Below, one piece after another: positions 33,520 through 40,879 of a stretch of DNA of 64,000 nucleotides. Under the pieces are notes generated by a model. The model had not been told where the DNA came from and did not search any database. It saw only the letters and a list, made by a program, of their open reading frames with translations. Position 1 is the stretch's first letter. Each line of letters starts with the position of its first letter. A program made the translations under genes and the position numbers. The stretch is from Stenotrophomonas maltophilia (lineage in GTDB: Bacteria; Pseudomonadota; Gammaproteobacteria; Xanthomonadales; Xanthomonadaceae), in the NCBI GenBank assembly GCA_002363385.1, contig DEVL01000004.1, forward strand, positions 131,766 to 195,765, read 5' to 3'.

Positions 33520-34711
33520 TCCGGTCTTTCCCGTCCTGCAGCGTTTTGTTGAACTCGGCCTGGCGGCGCGTGCGATCCATCACTTGGCCCTTGAGCTGGC
33601 CACAGGCGGCATCAATGTCGTCGCCGCGGGTGCGCCGCACCATCGTCAGCACCTTGGCATCGAGCAGGATCTTCTGGAAGGCGCGGATTTCCGTTTCGCC
33701 GGAGCGCTCATAGCGCGTACCGGGGAACGGGTTGAACGGAATCAGGTTGACCTTGCCCGAGTTCGAGGCCTGCACGGCATTGTCGAACTGGCGCATCAGC
33801 CGCGCCAGCTGGCGGGCGTGCTCGGGCTGGTCGTTGATTCCCTTCATCAGGGTGTATTCGAAGGTGACTGACTCGCGGCGCTTGTTGGCGCGCAGGTAGC
33901 GTGCGCACGAGGCCATCAGCTCAACGATCGGGTACTTCTTGTTGAGCGGGACCAGAGTCTCGCGCAGTGCATCGTTGGGCGCATGCAGCGACACCGCCAG
34001 CGACACGTCGCTCTCGGCGGAGAGTCGGTCGATCTGCGGCACCAGGCCGGAGGTGGACAGCGTCACCCGCTTGTTGGCCAGGCCGTAGCCCAGATCGTCG
34101 CGCATCACGCTCATGGCGCGCACGACGTTGTCGAAATTCATCAACGGCTCGCCCATGCCCATCATCACCACGTTGGTGAGACGACGCTGCTTGTGCGGGA
34201 TGTTGCCCAGATGGCGCGCCGCGACCCACACCTGGCCGATGATCTCGGCAGTGGAGAGGTTGCGGTTGAAGCCCTGGGTGGCGGTCGAACAGAACGTGCA
34301 GTTCAGCGCACAGCCGACCTGCGAAGACACGCACAGCGTGCCGCGGTTCTTGTCCGGGATGTAGACCGCTTCGATCGCGTTCTTGCCATCGGTGCCCATG
34401 GCCAGCAGCCACTTGTGGGTGCCATCGGCGGAGGGCTTGTCGAACACGATGTTGGGAACCAGCACCTCGGCATGCTGCTTGAGCTTGGCGCGCAAGGCCT
34501 TGCCGAGGTCGGTCATGTCATCGAAATCGGTGACGTAGTGATGGTGGATCCACTTCATCACCTGATGGGCACGGTAGCGCGCTTCGCCGAGTGTCTCGGC
34601 GAAGAAGCGCTCCAGACCCTCGCGATCGAGGTCGAGCAGGTTCTGCTTGGCCACAGCCGGGCCCGGAACGAGCACGGATGGGATGGCGGTTGGCTGTACG
34701 ACCTCGTTCAC
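33506..34711 (-). CDS. rlmN: Dual-specificity 23S rRNA / tRNA adenosine-C2 methyltransferase RlmN
   Basis: 401 residues from GTG 34711, chosen because GAGAG stands about 10 bases upstream and the longer frame runs into ndk. Radical-SAM motif CxxxCxxC: C134, C138, C141 in CALNCTFC. MGMGEPLMN and the late Cys in DAACGQL (resolving/methyl-carrying chemistry) are present. It methylates A2503 of 23S rRNA and A37 of some tRNAs. It follows ndk by 10 bp and overlaps pilF. Confidence 0.95.
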   Translation of the reverse strand: MNEVVQPTAIPSVLVPGPAVAKQNLLDLDREGLERFFAETLGEARYRAHQVMKWIHHHYVTDFDDMTDLGKALRAKLKQHAEVLVPNIVFDKPSADGTHKWLLAMGTDGKNAIEAVYIPDKNRGTLCVSSQVGCALNCTFCSTATQGFNRNLSTAEIIGQVWVAARHLGNIPHKQRRLTNVVMMGMGEPLMNFDNVVRAMSVMRDDLGYGLANKRVTLSTSGLVPQIDRLSAESDVSLAVSLHAPNDALRETLVPLNKKYPIVELMASCARYLRANKRRESVTFEYTLMKGINDQPEHARQLARLMRQFDNAVQASNSGKVNLIPFNPFPGTRYERSGETEIRAFQKILLDAKVLTMVRRTRGDDIDAACGQLKGQVMDRTRRQAEFNKTLQDGKDRNAAA

Positions 34712-34721
34712 GGCATCACTC

Positions 34722-35147
34722 TCAGCGCGAGACGACTTCAGTCGCGGCGAAGAAGTAGGCGATTTCGATCGCGGCATTCTCAACCGAGTCCGAGCCGTGG
34801 GCGGCATTGGCATCGATGGATTCAGCGAAGTCGGCGCGGATGGTGCCTGCGGCGGCTTCCTTCGGGTTGGTGGCGCCCAGCAGGTCGCGGTGGGCCAGCA
34901 CGGCGTTCTCGCCTTCCAGCGCCTGGATCATCACCGGGCCGGAGATCATGAACTCGACCAGCGCGTTGAAGAACGGACGCTCGCGGTGCACGGCGTAGAA
35001 GCCTTCGGCTTCACGGCGCGACAGCTGCTTGTACTTGGCGGCCACGACCTTCAGGCCGGCCTTTTCGAAGCGGGCGTAGATTTCACCGATGACGTTCTTG
35101 GCGACGGCGTCCGGCTTGATGATGGAAAGGGTGCGCTCCAGCGCCAT
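34722..35147 (-). CDS. ndk: Nucleoside diphosphate kinase
   Basis: 141 residues, standard size. Active-site H117 in AAHGSDS, ATP-binding start ERTLSIIKPDAV. It balances NTP pools by phosphate transfer. A GGAG ribosome site precedes the ATG. First gene of the run leading to der. Its leader carries a terminator-like hairpin (35203-35220) almost at the predicted transcript start. Confidence 0.97.
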   Translation of the reverse strand: MALERTLSIIKPDAVAKNVIGEIYARFEKAGLKVVAAKYKQLSRREAEGFYAVHRERPFFNALVEFMISGPVMIQALEGENAVLAHRDLLGATNPKEAAAGTIRADFAESIDANAAHGSDSVENAAIEIAYFFAATEVVSR

Positions 35148-35202
35148 GGGAATACTCCGTTGGGCGGGCCACTTGATCGGCCCGAGGTTAACATGAAAAA
35201 AA

Positions 35203-35257
35203 CCCGCGTCAAAACGCGGGCTTAGCCTGATATACGTGCGCCAATTCTAACGTGTAA
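35203..35257 (-). promoter_or_regulatory. Predicted ndk promoter followed at once by a 5' hairpin with U-run
   Basis: On the minus strand: TTACAC (35257-35252), 17 bases, TATATC (35234-35229), giving a start near 35222. The hairpin CCCGCGT TTTG ACGCGGG (35220-35203), followed by seven T's, begins within a few bases. As a terminator it would be too close to the start to act on this transcript, so it may protect the 5' end or stop transcription coming from upstream. Confidence 0.5.
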
Positions 35258-35268
35258 CCCCGCCGTAC

Positions 35269-35364
35269 GGTAGTGCCGGCCGCTGGCCGGCAACGCCCTG
35301 TGCGCCTCGGGTGATCGGCCTGTTCAGGCAATGGCGTGGTTGCCGGCCAGCGGCCGGCACTGTC
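35269..35364. repeat. Inverted pair of SMAG-type palindromes (GTAGTGCCGGCC form)
   Basis: GTAGTGCCGGCCGCTGGCCG at the left and the inverted partner at the right, about 50 bp apart, in the gap between ndk and the psrA-like gene. This 320-bp gap otherwise holds the ndk promoter and the PsrA-type operator. Confidence 0.85.
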
Positions 35365-35435
35365 GGGAGCGCGGATGAACGAACCCCCGTTTCTGCTGCG
35401 CCGCACAATGCGGTGACGCAACCGCAGGTCTAATA

Positions 35436-35451
35436 TCAAACAATCGTTTGA
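35436..35451 (+). promoter_or_regulatory. PsrA-type operator in front of the TetR gene
   Basis: TCAAACAATCGTTTGA contains CAAAC-N4-GTTTG, the known PsrA box pattern. It lies just downstream of a -10-like TAATAT (35431-35436) and 18 bp before the psrA start, the right place for self-repression. Confidence 0.75.
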
Positions 35452-35468
35452 TTGAACTGCCCTGCCCC

Positions 35469-36131
35469 ATGGCCAAACCTGCTCACTTCTCCACCAAGGA
35501 CCGCATCCTCGGCGCTGCCGAGGAATTGTTTGCCCTGCACGGGTTCGCGGGCACCTCGCTGCGCCAGGTCACCAGCCAGGCCGATGTGAACATCGCCGCG
35601 GTCAACTACCACTTCGGCTCCAAGGAAAACCTGGTCAACGAGGTCTTCCGCCGCCGCATGGACGAGATGACCTCGGCACGCCTGACCCAGCTGGAGTCGG
35701 CCCGCCGCGAGCATCCCGGTGAACTGCGCCCGGTGCTGGCGGCCTTCGTCGAACCGGCCCTGGCCATGGCCCAGGACCGCCAGACCGGCGGCGCGTTCGT
35801 GCGCGTCATCGCGCGTGCCTACGCGGAGAAGAACGACAACCTGCGCAAATTCCTTTCCGACCATTACGGCCACGTTCTGCGCGACTTCGGCAAAGCGATC
35901 TCCGCCTGCGTGCCGGGGCTGAGCAAGGAAGAGCTGTACTGGCGCCTGGATTTCCTCGCCGGCTCGCTGACCTATGCCATGGCCGACTTCGGCCTGATCA
36001 AGCGACCCGCCGGTGTCACCGAAGCGGCGCATCGTGCCCATGCCGCCCAGGAACTGATTCATTTCGCCGAAGCCGGATTCCGCGCCAGCGCGGTCTCGAG
36101 CGCTTTGACGACCTCCCTTTCCACCCCGTAG
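35469..36131 (+). CDS. psrA: TetR-family regulator, PsrA-like (fatty-acid responsive)
   Basis: 220 residues from ATG 35469 (MAKPAHFSTKDRIL). N-terminal TetR helix-turn-helix with the PsrA-like core SLRQVTSQADVNIAAVNYHFGSKENLVNEVF. In Pseudomonas PsrA represses the beta-oxidation genes and itself, and long-chain fatty acids release it. Two facts support that name: a PsrA box at 35436-35451, and the next genes on the strand are the beta-oxidation pair. A start at 35448 is possible but would put the operator inside or against the ribosome site. Confidence 0.82.
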   Translation: MAKPAHFSTKDRILGAAEELFALHGFAGTSLRQVTSQADVNIAAVNYHFGSKENLVNEVFRRRMDEMTSARLTQLESARREHPGELRPVLAAFVEPALAMAQDRQTGGAFVRVIARAYAEKNDNLRKFLSDHYGHVLRDFGKAISACVPGLSKEELYWRLDFLAGSLTYAMADFGLIKRPAGVTEAAHRAHAAQELIHFAEAGFRASAVSSALTTSLSTP

Positions 36132-36152
36132 AGCCGGGCGCTGACCGGCTTC
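36128..36152. repeat. Degenerate SMAG-type palindrome
   Basis: GTAGAGCCGGGCGCTGACCG plus CTT: GTAG head and imperfect palindrome overlapping the psrA stop, in the 43-bp gap before the fad genes. Confidence 0.55.
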
Positions 36153-36174
36153 CAGACAACAAAGGCTTATCGAC

Positions 36175-38547
36175 ATGTCCAATTCCCTGCTAGTCCGCCG
36201 CGCCGCCGTGCTGGGTGCCGGCGTCATGGGTGCCCAGATCGCCGCCCACCTGACCAACGCCGGCGTCGACACGGTGCTGTTCGACCTGCCCGCCAAGGAA
36301 GGTCCGGGCGATGGCATCGTGCTCAAGGCCATCGCCAACCTGGGCAAGCTCAGCCCGGCCCCGCTCGCCAGCAAGTCCTACGCCGAGGCGATCACGCCGG
36401 CCAACTATGAGACCGGCCTGGAGCAGTTGAAGGACTGCGACCTGATCATCGAAGCCATCGCCGAACGGATGGACTGGAAGCAGGACCTGTACAAGAAGAT
36501 CGCCCCGTTCGTGGCCGATCACGCCGTGCTGGCCTCCAACACCTCGGGCCTGGGCATCAACAAGCTGGCCGACGTGCTGCCGGAGCAGCTGCGCCATCGT
36601 TTCTGCGGCGTGCACTTCTTCAACCCGCCGCGTTACATGCACCTGGCCGAGCTGATCCCGGCCACCAGCACCGATGCCTCGGTGCTGGAAGGCCTGGAAG
36701 CCTTCCTGGTCACCACCCTGGGCAAGGGCGTGGTGTATGCCAAGGACACCCCGAACTTCATCGGCAACCGCATCGGCGTGTTCTCGATCCTGTCCACCAT
36801 CCACCACACGCAGGCCTTCGGCCTGGGCTTCGATGAGGTGGACGGCCTGACCGGCCCGCTGGTCGGCCGCCCGAAGTCGGCGACCTACCGCACCTCCGAC
36901 GTGGTCGGCCTGGACACCATGGCGCACGTGATCAAGACGATGGGCGACACCCTGCCCAACGACCCGTGGCATGAGTTCTTCAAATCGCCCAAGTGGCTGG
37001 ATGCGCTGATCGCCAAGGGCGCCCTCGGCCAGAAAACCGGTGCCGGCATCTTCCGCAAGGTCGGCAAGGACATCGTGGTCCTCGATCTTGAGAAGCAGGA
37101 CTACCGCCCTGCCGACCGCACCGCCGCCCCGGAAGTGGTCGAGATCCTGAAGATCAAGAACCCGGCGGAGAAGTTCGCCAAGCTGCGCGAGAGCCAGCAC
37201 CCGCAGGCGCAGTTCCTGTGGGCGACCTTCCGTGATCTGTTCCATTACAGCGCCTACCACCTCGCCGATATCGCCGAGACCGCGCGCGACGTCGACCTGG
37301 CCATCCGCTGGGGCTACGGCTGGTCGCTGGGCCCGTTCGAAACCTGGCAGGCCGCCGGCTGGAAGCAGGTTGCCCAGTGGATCGCCGATGACATCGTCGC
37401 CGGCAAGAGCATGAGCAGTGCCCCGCTGCCGGATTGGGTGTTCGATGGCCGCGATGGCGTGCACGCCGCCGAAGGCAGCTACAGCCCGACCCGCAACGCC
37501 AAGCTGCCGCGTTCGGCCCTGCCGGTGTACCAGCGCCAGCGCTTCCCGGATCCGCTGCTGGGCGAGACCTTCAGCCCGGGCGAGACCGTGTTCGAGAACG
37601 ACGGCGTGCGCATGTGGCACGACGGCGACGGCATCGCGGTGGTCAGCTTCAAGACCAAGATGAACACCGTGTCCGACCACGTGCTCAACGGCCTGCAGGA
37701 AGCGATCAAGCGCGCCGAGCAGGACTACAAGGGCCTGGTGATCTGGCAACAGAAGGAACCCTTCTCCGCCGGTGCCGATCTGGCCGGTGCGCTCGGCCTG
37801 CTGCAGGCGGGCAAGGTCGACCAGTTCGAAGAGATGGTGCACAACTTCCAGCGCACCAGCCAGGCGATCAAGTATTCGCTGGTGCCGGTGGTGACCGCCG
37901 TGCGCGGCCTGGCCCTGGGCGGCGGCTGTGAGTTCCAGATGCACAGCGCCAAGAGCGTGGCCGCACTGGAAAGCTACATCGGTCTGGTCGAAGCCGGCGT
38001 CGGTCTGCTGCCCGCCGGTGGTGGCCTGAAGGAACTGGCCGTGCGCGCCTCGCAGGCCGCAGGCCCCGGCGGTGACGTGTTCGCCGAGCTGAAGAAGACC
38101 TTCGAAACCGTCGCGATGGCCAAGGTCTCCAACTCCGCGGTCAACGCCAAGGAACTGGGCCTGATGCGCGCCACCGACAAGGTCGTGTTCAACAGCTTCG
38201 AGACGCTGCACATCGCCAAGGCCGAAGTGCTGGCGCTGGCCGAAGGCGGCTACCGTCCGCCGATGCCGGCCCGCCGCATCCAGGTCGCCGGTGACGTCGG
38301 TATCGCCACCTTCAAGATGATGCTGGTCAACATGCTGGAAGGCCGCTTCATCAGCCCGTACGACTACGAGATCGCCGTGCGCATCGCCACCGTGCTGTGC
38401 GGCGGCGAAGTGGATCGCGGCACGCTGGTGGACGAAGAGTGGCTGCTGACGCTGGAGCGCAAGCACTTCGTCGAACTGGCCCAGCAGGAAAAGACCCAGG
38501 CCCGCATCGCGCACATGCTCAAGACCGGCAAGCCGCTGCGGAACTGA
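36175..38547 (+). CDS. 3-hydroxyacyl-CoA dehydrogenase / enoyl-CoA hydratase, FadN-type domain order
   Basis: 790 residues. The 3-hydroxyacyl-CoA dehydrogenase half comes first (NAD-binding GAGVMG near residue 14, then NFIGNRIG) and the enoyl-CoA hydratase half follows (about 460-700, FSAGADL, ALGGGCEF, GLVEAGVGLLPAGGG, with both catalytic Glu positions present). E. coli FadB has the reverse order, so this is the FadN-like type. It catalyses hydration and oxidation of enoyl-CoA in fatty-acid breakdown and pairs with the thiolase that follows. Likely cotranscribed with psrA. Confidence 0.92.
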   Translation: MSNSLLVRRAAVLGAGVMGAQIAAHLTNAGVDTVLFDLPAKEGPGDGIVLKAIANLGKLSPAPLASKSYAEAITPANYETGLEQLKDCDLIIEAIAERMDWKQDLYKKIAPFVADHAVLASNTSGLGINKLADVLPEQLRHRFCGVHFFNPPRYMHLAELIPATSTDASVLEGLEAFLVTTLGKGVVYAKDTPNFIGNRIGVFSILSTIHHTQAFGLGFDEVDGLTGPLVGRPKSATYRTSDVVGLDTMAHVIKTMGDTLPNDPWHEFFKSPKWLDALIAKGALGQKTGAGIFRKVGKDIVVLDLEKQDYRPADRTAAPEVVEILKIKNPAEKFAKLRESQHPQAQFLWATFRDLFHYSAYHLADIAETARDVDLAIRWGYGWSLGPFETWQAAGWKQVAQWIADDIVAGKSMSSAPLPDWVFDGRDGVHAAEGSYSPTRNAKLPRSALPVYQRQRFPDPLLGETFSPGETVFENDGVRMWHDGDGIAVVSFKTKMNTVSDHVLNGLQEAIKRAEQDYKGLVIWQQKEPFSAGADLAGALGLLQAGKVDQFEEMVHNFQRTSQAIKYSLVPVVTAVRGLALGGGCEFQMHSAKSVAALESYIGLVEAGVGLLPAGGGLKELAVRASQAAGPGGDVFAELKKTFETVAMAKVSNSAVNAKELGLMRATDKVVFNSFETLHIAKAEVLALAEGGYRPPMPARRIQVAGDVGIATFKMMLVNMLEGRFISPYDYEIAVRIATVLCGGEVDRGTLVDEEWLLTLERKHFVELAQQEKTQARIAHMLKTGKPLRN

Positions 38548-38559
38548 CGGAAGAGAACG

Positions 38560-38583
38560 GTAGTGCCGGCCGCTGGCCGGCAA
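38560..38583. repeat. Single SMAG-type palindrome inside the fad operon
   Basis: GTAGTGCCGGCCGCTGGCCG plus GCAA in the 69-bp gap between the two fad genes. Its position inside an operon means it is transcribed and may fold in the mRNA. Confidence 0.8.
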
Positions 38584-38616
38584 CATCTTCCAGACCCCAT
38601 TCAAGAGATCACTGCA

Positions 38617-39825
38617 ATGACCAAGCAAATCCAGGACGCCTACATCGTCGCCGCCACCCGCACCCCGGTGGGCAAGGCGCCCAAGGGCGTGTTCCGCAAT
38701 ACCCGCCCCGACGACATGCTGGCCCACGTGCTCCGCTCCGTCGTGGCACAGGCGCCGGGCATCGACCTCAACCGCATCGACGACGCGATCATCGGCTGCG
38801 CGATGCCGGAGGCCGAGCAGGGCATGAACGTGGCGCGCATCGGCGTGCTGCTGGCCGGCCTGCCGGACACCATCGCCGCGCAGACCGTCAACCGCTTCTG
38901 TTCCTCCGGCCTGCAGGCCGTGGCGATGGCCGCCGATCAGATCCGCTTGGGCAATTCGGACCTGATGCTGGCCGGTGGCACCGAGTCGATGTCGATGGTG
39001 CCGATGATGGGCAACAAGATCGCCATGGCGCCGAGCGTGTTCGACAACGACCACGTCGCCATCGCCTACGGCATGGGCATCACCGCCGAGAAGGTCGCCG
39101 AAGAATGGAAGGTCTCGCGCGAGGAGCAGGACGCGTTCGCCCTCGCCTCGCACCAGAAGGCCATTGCCGCGATCCAGAACGGCGAGTTCAAGGACGAGAT
39201 CAGCCCGTACGATGTGCGCACCCGCCAGCCGGACCTGGCCGACGGCCGCCGCATCATCACCCGCGACAAGATCGTGGATACCGACGAAGGCCCGCGCCTG
39301 GATTCGTCCGCTGAAGGCCTGGCCAAGCTGCGCCCGGTGTTCCGCAACGGCCAGTTCGGCGGCACGGTCACCGCGGGCAACTCCTCGCAGATGAGCGATG
39401 GTGCCGGTGCGGTGCTGCTGGCCTCCGAGCAGGCGATCAAGGATTACGGCCTGACCCCGCTGGCCCGCTTCGTCAGCTTCTCGGTCGCCGGTGTGCGCCC
39501 GGAAGTGATGGGCATCGGCCCGATCGCTGCGATCCCGAAGGCACTCAAGCAGGCTGGCCTGACCCAGGACCAGCTGGACTGGATCGAGCTCAACGAGGCC
39601 TTTGCCGCGCAGTCGCTGGCCGTCATCCGCGATTGCGGCCTGGACCCGTCCAAGGTCAACCCGCTGGGCGGCGCGATCGCCTTGGGCCACCCGCTGGGTG
39701 CGACCGGCGCGATCCGCACCGCCACCCTGCTGCACGGCCTGCGCCGCCGCCAGCAGAAGTACGGCATGGTGACCATGTGCATCGGCACCGGCATGGGCGC
39801 GGCGGGTATCTTCGAATCGCTGTAA
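38617..39825 (+). CDS. fadA: Acetyl-CoA C-acyltransferase (3-ketoacyl-CoA thiolase)
   Basis: 402 residues from ATG 38617 (MTKQIQDAYIVAATRTPVG). Thiolase catalytic residues: C95 in NRFCSSG, the His in GGAIALGHPLGATGA and the late Cys in CIGTGMGAAGIFE. It cleaves 3-ketoacyl-CoA with CoA, the last step of beta-oxidation, in complex with the protein encoded just before. The upstream open frame reads through the SMAG repeat and is not used. Confidence 0.95.
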   Translation: MTKQIQDAYIVAATRTPVGKAPKGVFRNTRPDDMLAHVLRSVVAQAPGIDLNRIDDAIIGCAMPEAEQGMNVARIGVLLAGLPDTIAAQTVNRFCSSGLQAVAMAADQIRLGNSDLMLAGGTESMSMVPMMGNKIAMAPSVFDNDHVAIAYGMGITAEKVAEEWKVSREEQDAFALASHQKAIAAIQNGEFKDEISPYDVRTRQPDLADGRRIITRDKIVDTDEGPRLDSSAEGLAKLRPVFRNGQFGGTVTAGNSSQMSDGAGAVLLASEQAIKDYGLTPLARFVSFSVAGVRPEVMGIGPIAAIPKALKQAGLTQDQLDWIELNEAFAAQSLAVIRDCGLDPSKVNPLGGAIALGHPLGATGAIRTATLLHGLRRRQQKYGMVTMCIGTGMGAAGIFESL

Positions 39826-39834
39826 GGCATTGAT

Positions 39835-39902
39835 CGGTGCCGGCCAACGGGTCGGCACCGATGGATGCGACAGGTGTGCACCGACCGTTGGTGGGTGCAC
39901 AG
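39835..39902. repeat. Two degenerate GTAG/SMAG-like palindromes
   Basis: CGGTGCCGGCCAACGGGTCG... (39835-39860) and TGTGCACCGACCGTTGGTGG... (39876-39902), both with the palindromic centre of the family but without the GTAG head. Confidence 0.5.
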
Positions 39903-39911
39903 TCGGAAACG

Positions 39912-39945
39912 AAAAGGGCAGCCTCTCGGCTGCCCTTTGCTGTTG
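39912..39945. terminator. Bidirectional terminator between fadA and galU
   Basis: AAAGGGCAGCC TCTC GGCTGCCCTTT (39913-39938): 11-bp stem with A's on one side and T's on the other, so it can serve both the fad operon and the converging galU operon. Confidence 0.85.
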
Positions 39946-39954
39946 TGCAGGAGG

Positions 39955-39977
39955 CGCCGGCCAGCGGCCGGCCCTAC
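39955..39977. repeat. SMAG-type palindrome next to galU
   Basis: GCGCCGGCCAGCGGCCGGCC plus CTAC: inverted GTAG head, palindromic centre, 21 bp after the galU stop. Confidence 0.7.
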
Positions 39978-39997
39978 ACGCCGCGACGGCGTTGCCC

Positions 39998-40879
39998 TCA
40001 GCCTTCGGCCAGCATCTTCTGCAGCACTTCGCGTGCCGGGCCCGCCAGCTTCTCGTTGTCGAGCGCAAAGCGGATCGTAGCTTCGACCAGCCCCAGATGG
40101 GTACCGCAGTCGAAACGACGGCCTTCAAAGCGGAACGCGTCCACGCGCTCGCTCTTGAGCAGTTCGGCAATCGCATCGGTCAACTGGATCTCGCCACCTG
40201 CACCGGTGCCAGTCGCTTCGAGCAGCTCGAAGATCTTCGGGCTCAGCACATAGCGACCGACCACCGCCAGATCGCTCGGGGCGTCTTCCGGCTTGGGCTT
40301 CTCGACGATGGCGCTGATCTTGCCCTGGCGGCCGTCGAAGGCCTCTGTGGCCACGATGCCGTAGCTGCCGGTCTTGTCATGCGGCACGTCTTCCACTGCG
40401 ATGATGCTTGCACCGGTGGCTTCGTTGGCGTCGGCCATCTGCTTGAGTGCACCGTTGCCGCGGTTCCAGATCAGATCGTCCGGCAGCAGCACGGCGAACG
40501 GCTCATCGCCAACAATCGCCTTGGCACACAGCACCGCATGGCCCAGGCCCAGTGCTTCGGCCTGCGTCACGAACACCGCACGAACGCCGTTGGGCAGGAC
40601 GTGGCGAACCAGCTCAAGCTGTTCCGTCTTGCCGGCGCGCTCGAGCTTCTGTTCCAGCTCGTAGGCCTTGTCGAAGTAATCGGCAACCGCATGCTTGTAG
40701 CGGTTGGTGATGAAGATCAGAGTGTCGCAACCCGCTTCGATTGCCTCATCCACCGCGTACTGGATCAGCGGCCGATCAATGATCGGCAGCATTTCCTTCG
40801 GAACGGTCTTGGTGGCCGGAAGGAATCGCGTGCCCAAGCCTGCGACAGGAAATACCGCCTTGCGAATACGCTTGCTCAT
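39998..40879 (-). CDS. galU: UTP-glucose-1-phosphate uridylyltransferase
   Basis: 293 residues. Nucleotidyltransferase signature GLGTRFLPATKTVPKEMLPI near the N-terminus and the sugar-binding segment EKPKPEDAPS. It makes UDP-glucose for LPS core, exopolysaccharide and trehalose. The start overlaps the stop of the upstream nucleotide-sugar gene (ATGA), so the two are translated together. Confidence 0.95.
   Translation of the reverse strand: MSKRIRKAVFPVAGLGTRFLPATKTVPKEMLPIIDRPLIQYAVDEAIEAGCDTLIFITNRYKHAVADYFDKAYELEQKLERAGKTEQLELVRHVLPNGVRAVFVTQAEALGLGHAVLCAKAIVGDEPFAVLLPDDLIWNRGNGALKQMADANEATGASIIAVEDVPHDKTGSYGIVATEAFDGRQGKISAIVEKPKPEDAPSDLAVVGRYVLSPKIFELLEATGTGAGGEIQLTDAIAELLKSERVDAFRFEGRRFDCGTHLGLVEATIRFALDNEKLAGPAREVLQKMLAEG

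Noticed and set aside
36190..40176. A very long open frame on the minus strand antisense to the fad genes
   Set aside because: It mirrors the codon periodicity of high-GC genes on the other strand, is rich in His/Arg/Gly/Gln and has no domain. Similar long antisense frames over the efflux genes, der-bamB and the TonB receptor were rejected for the same reason.
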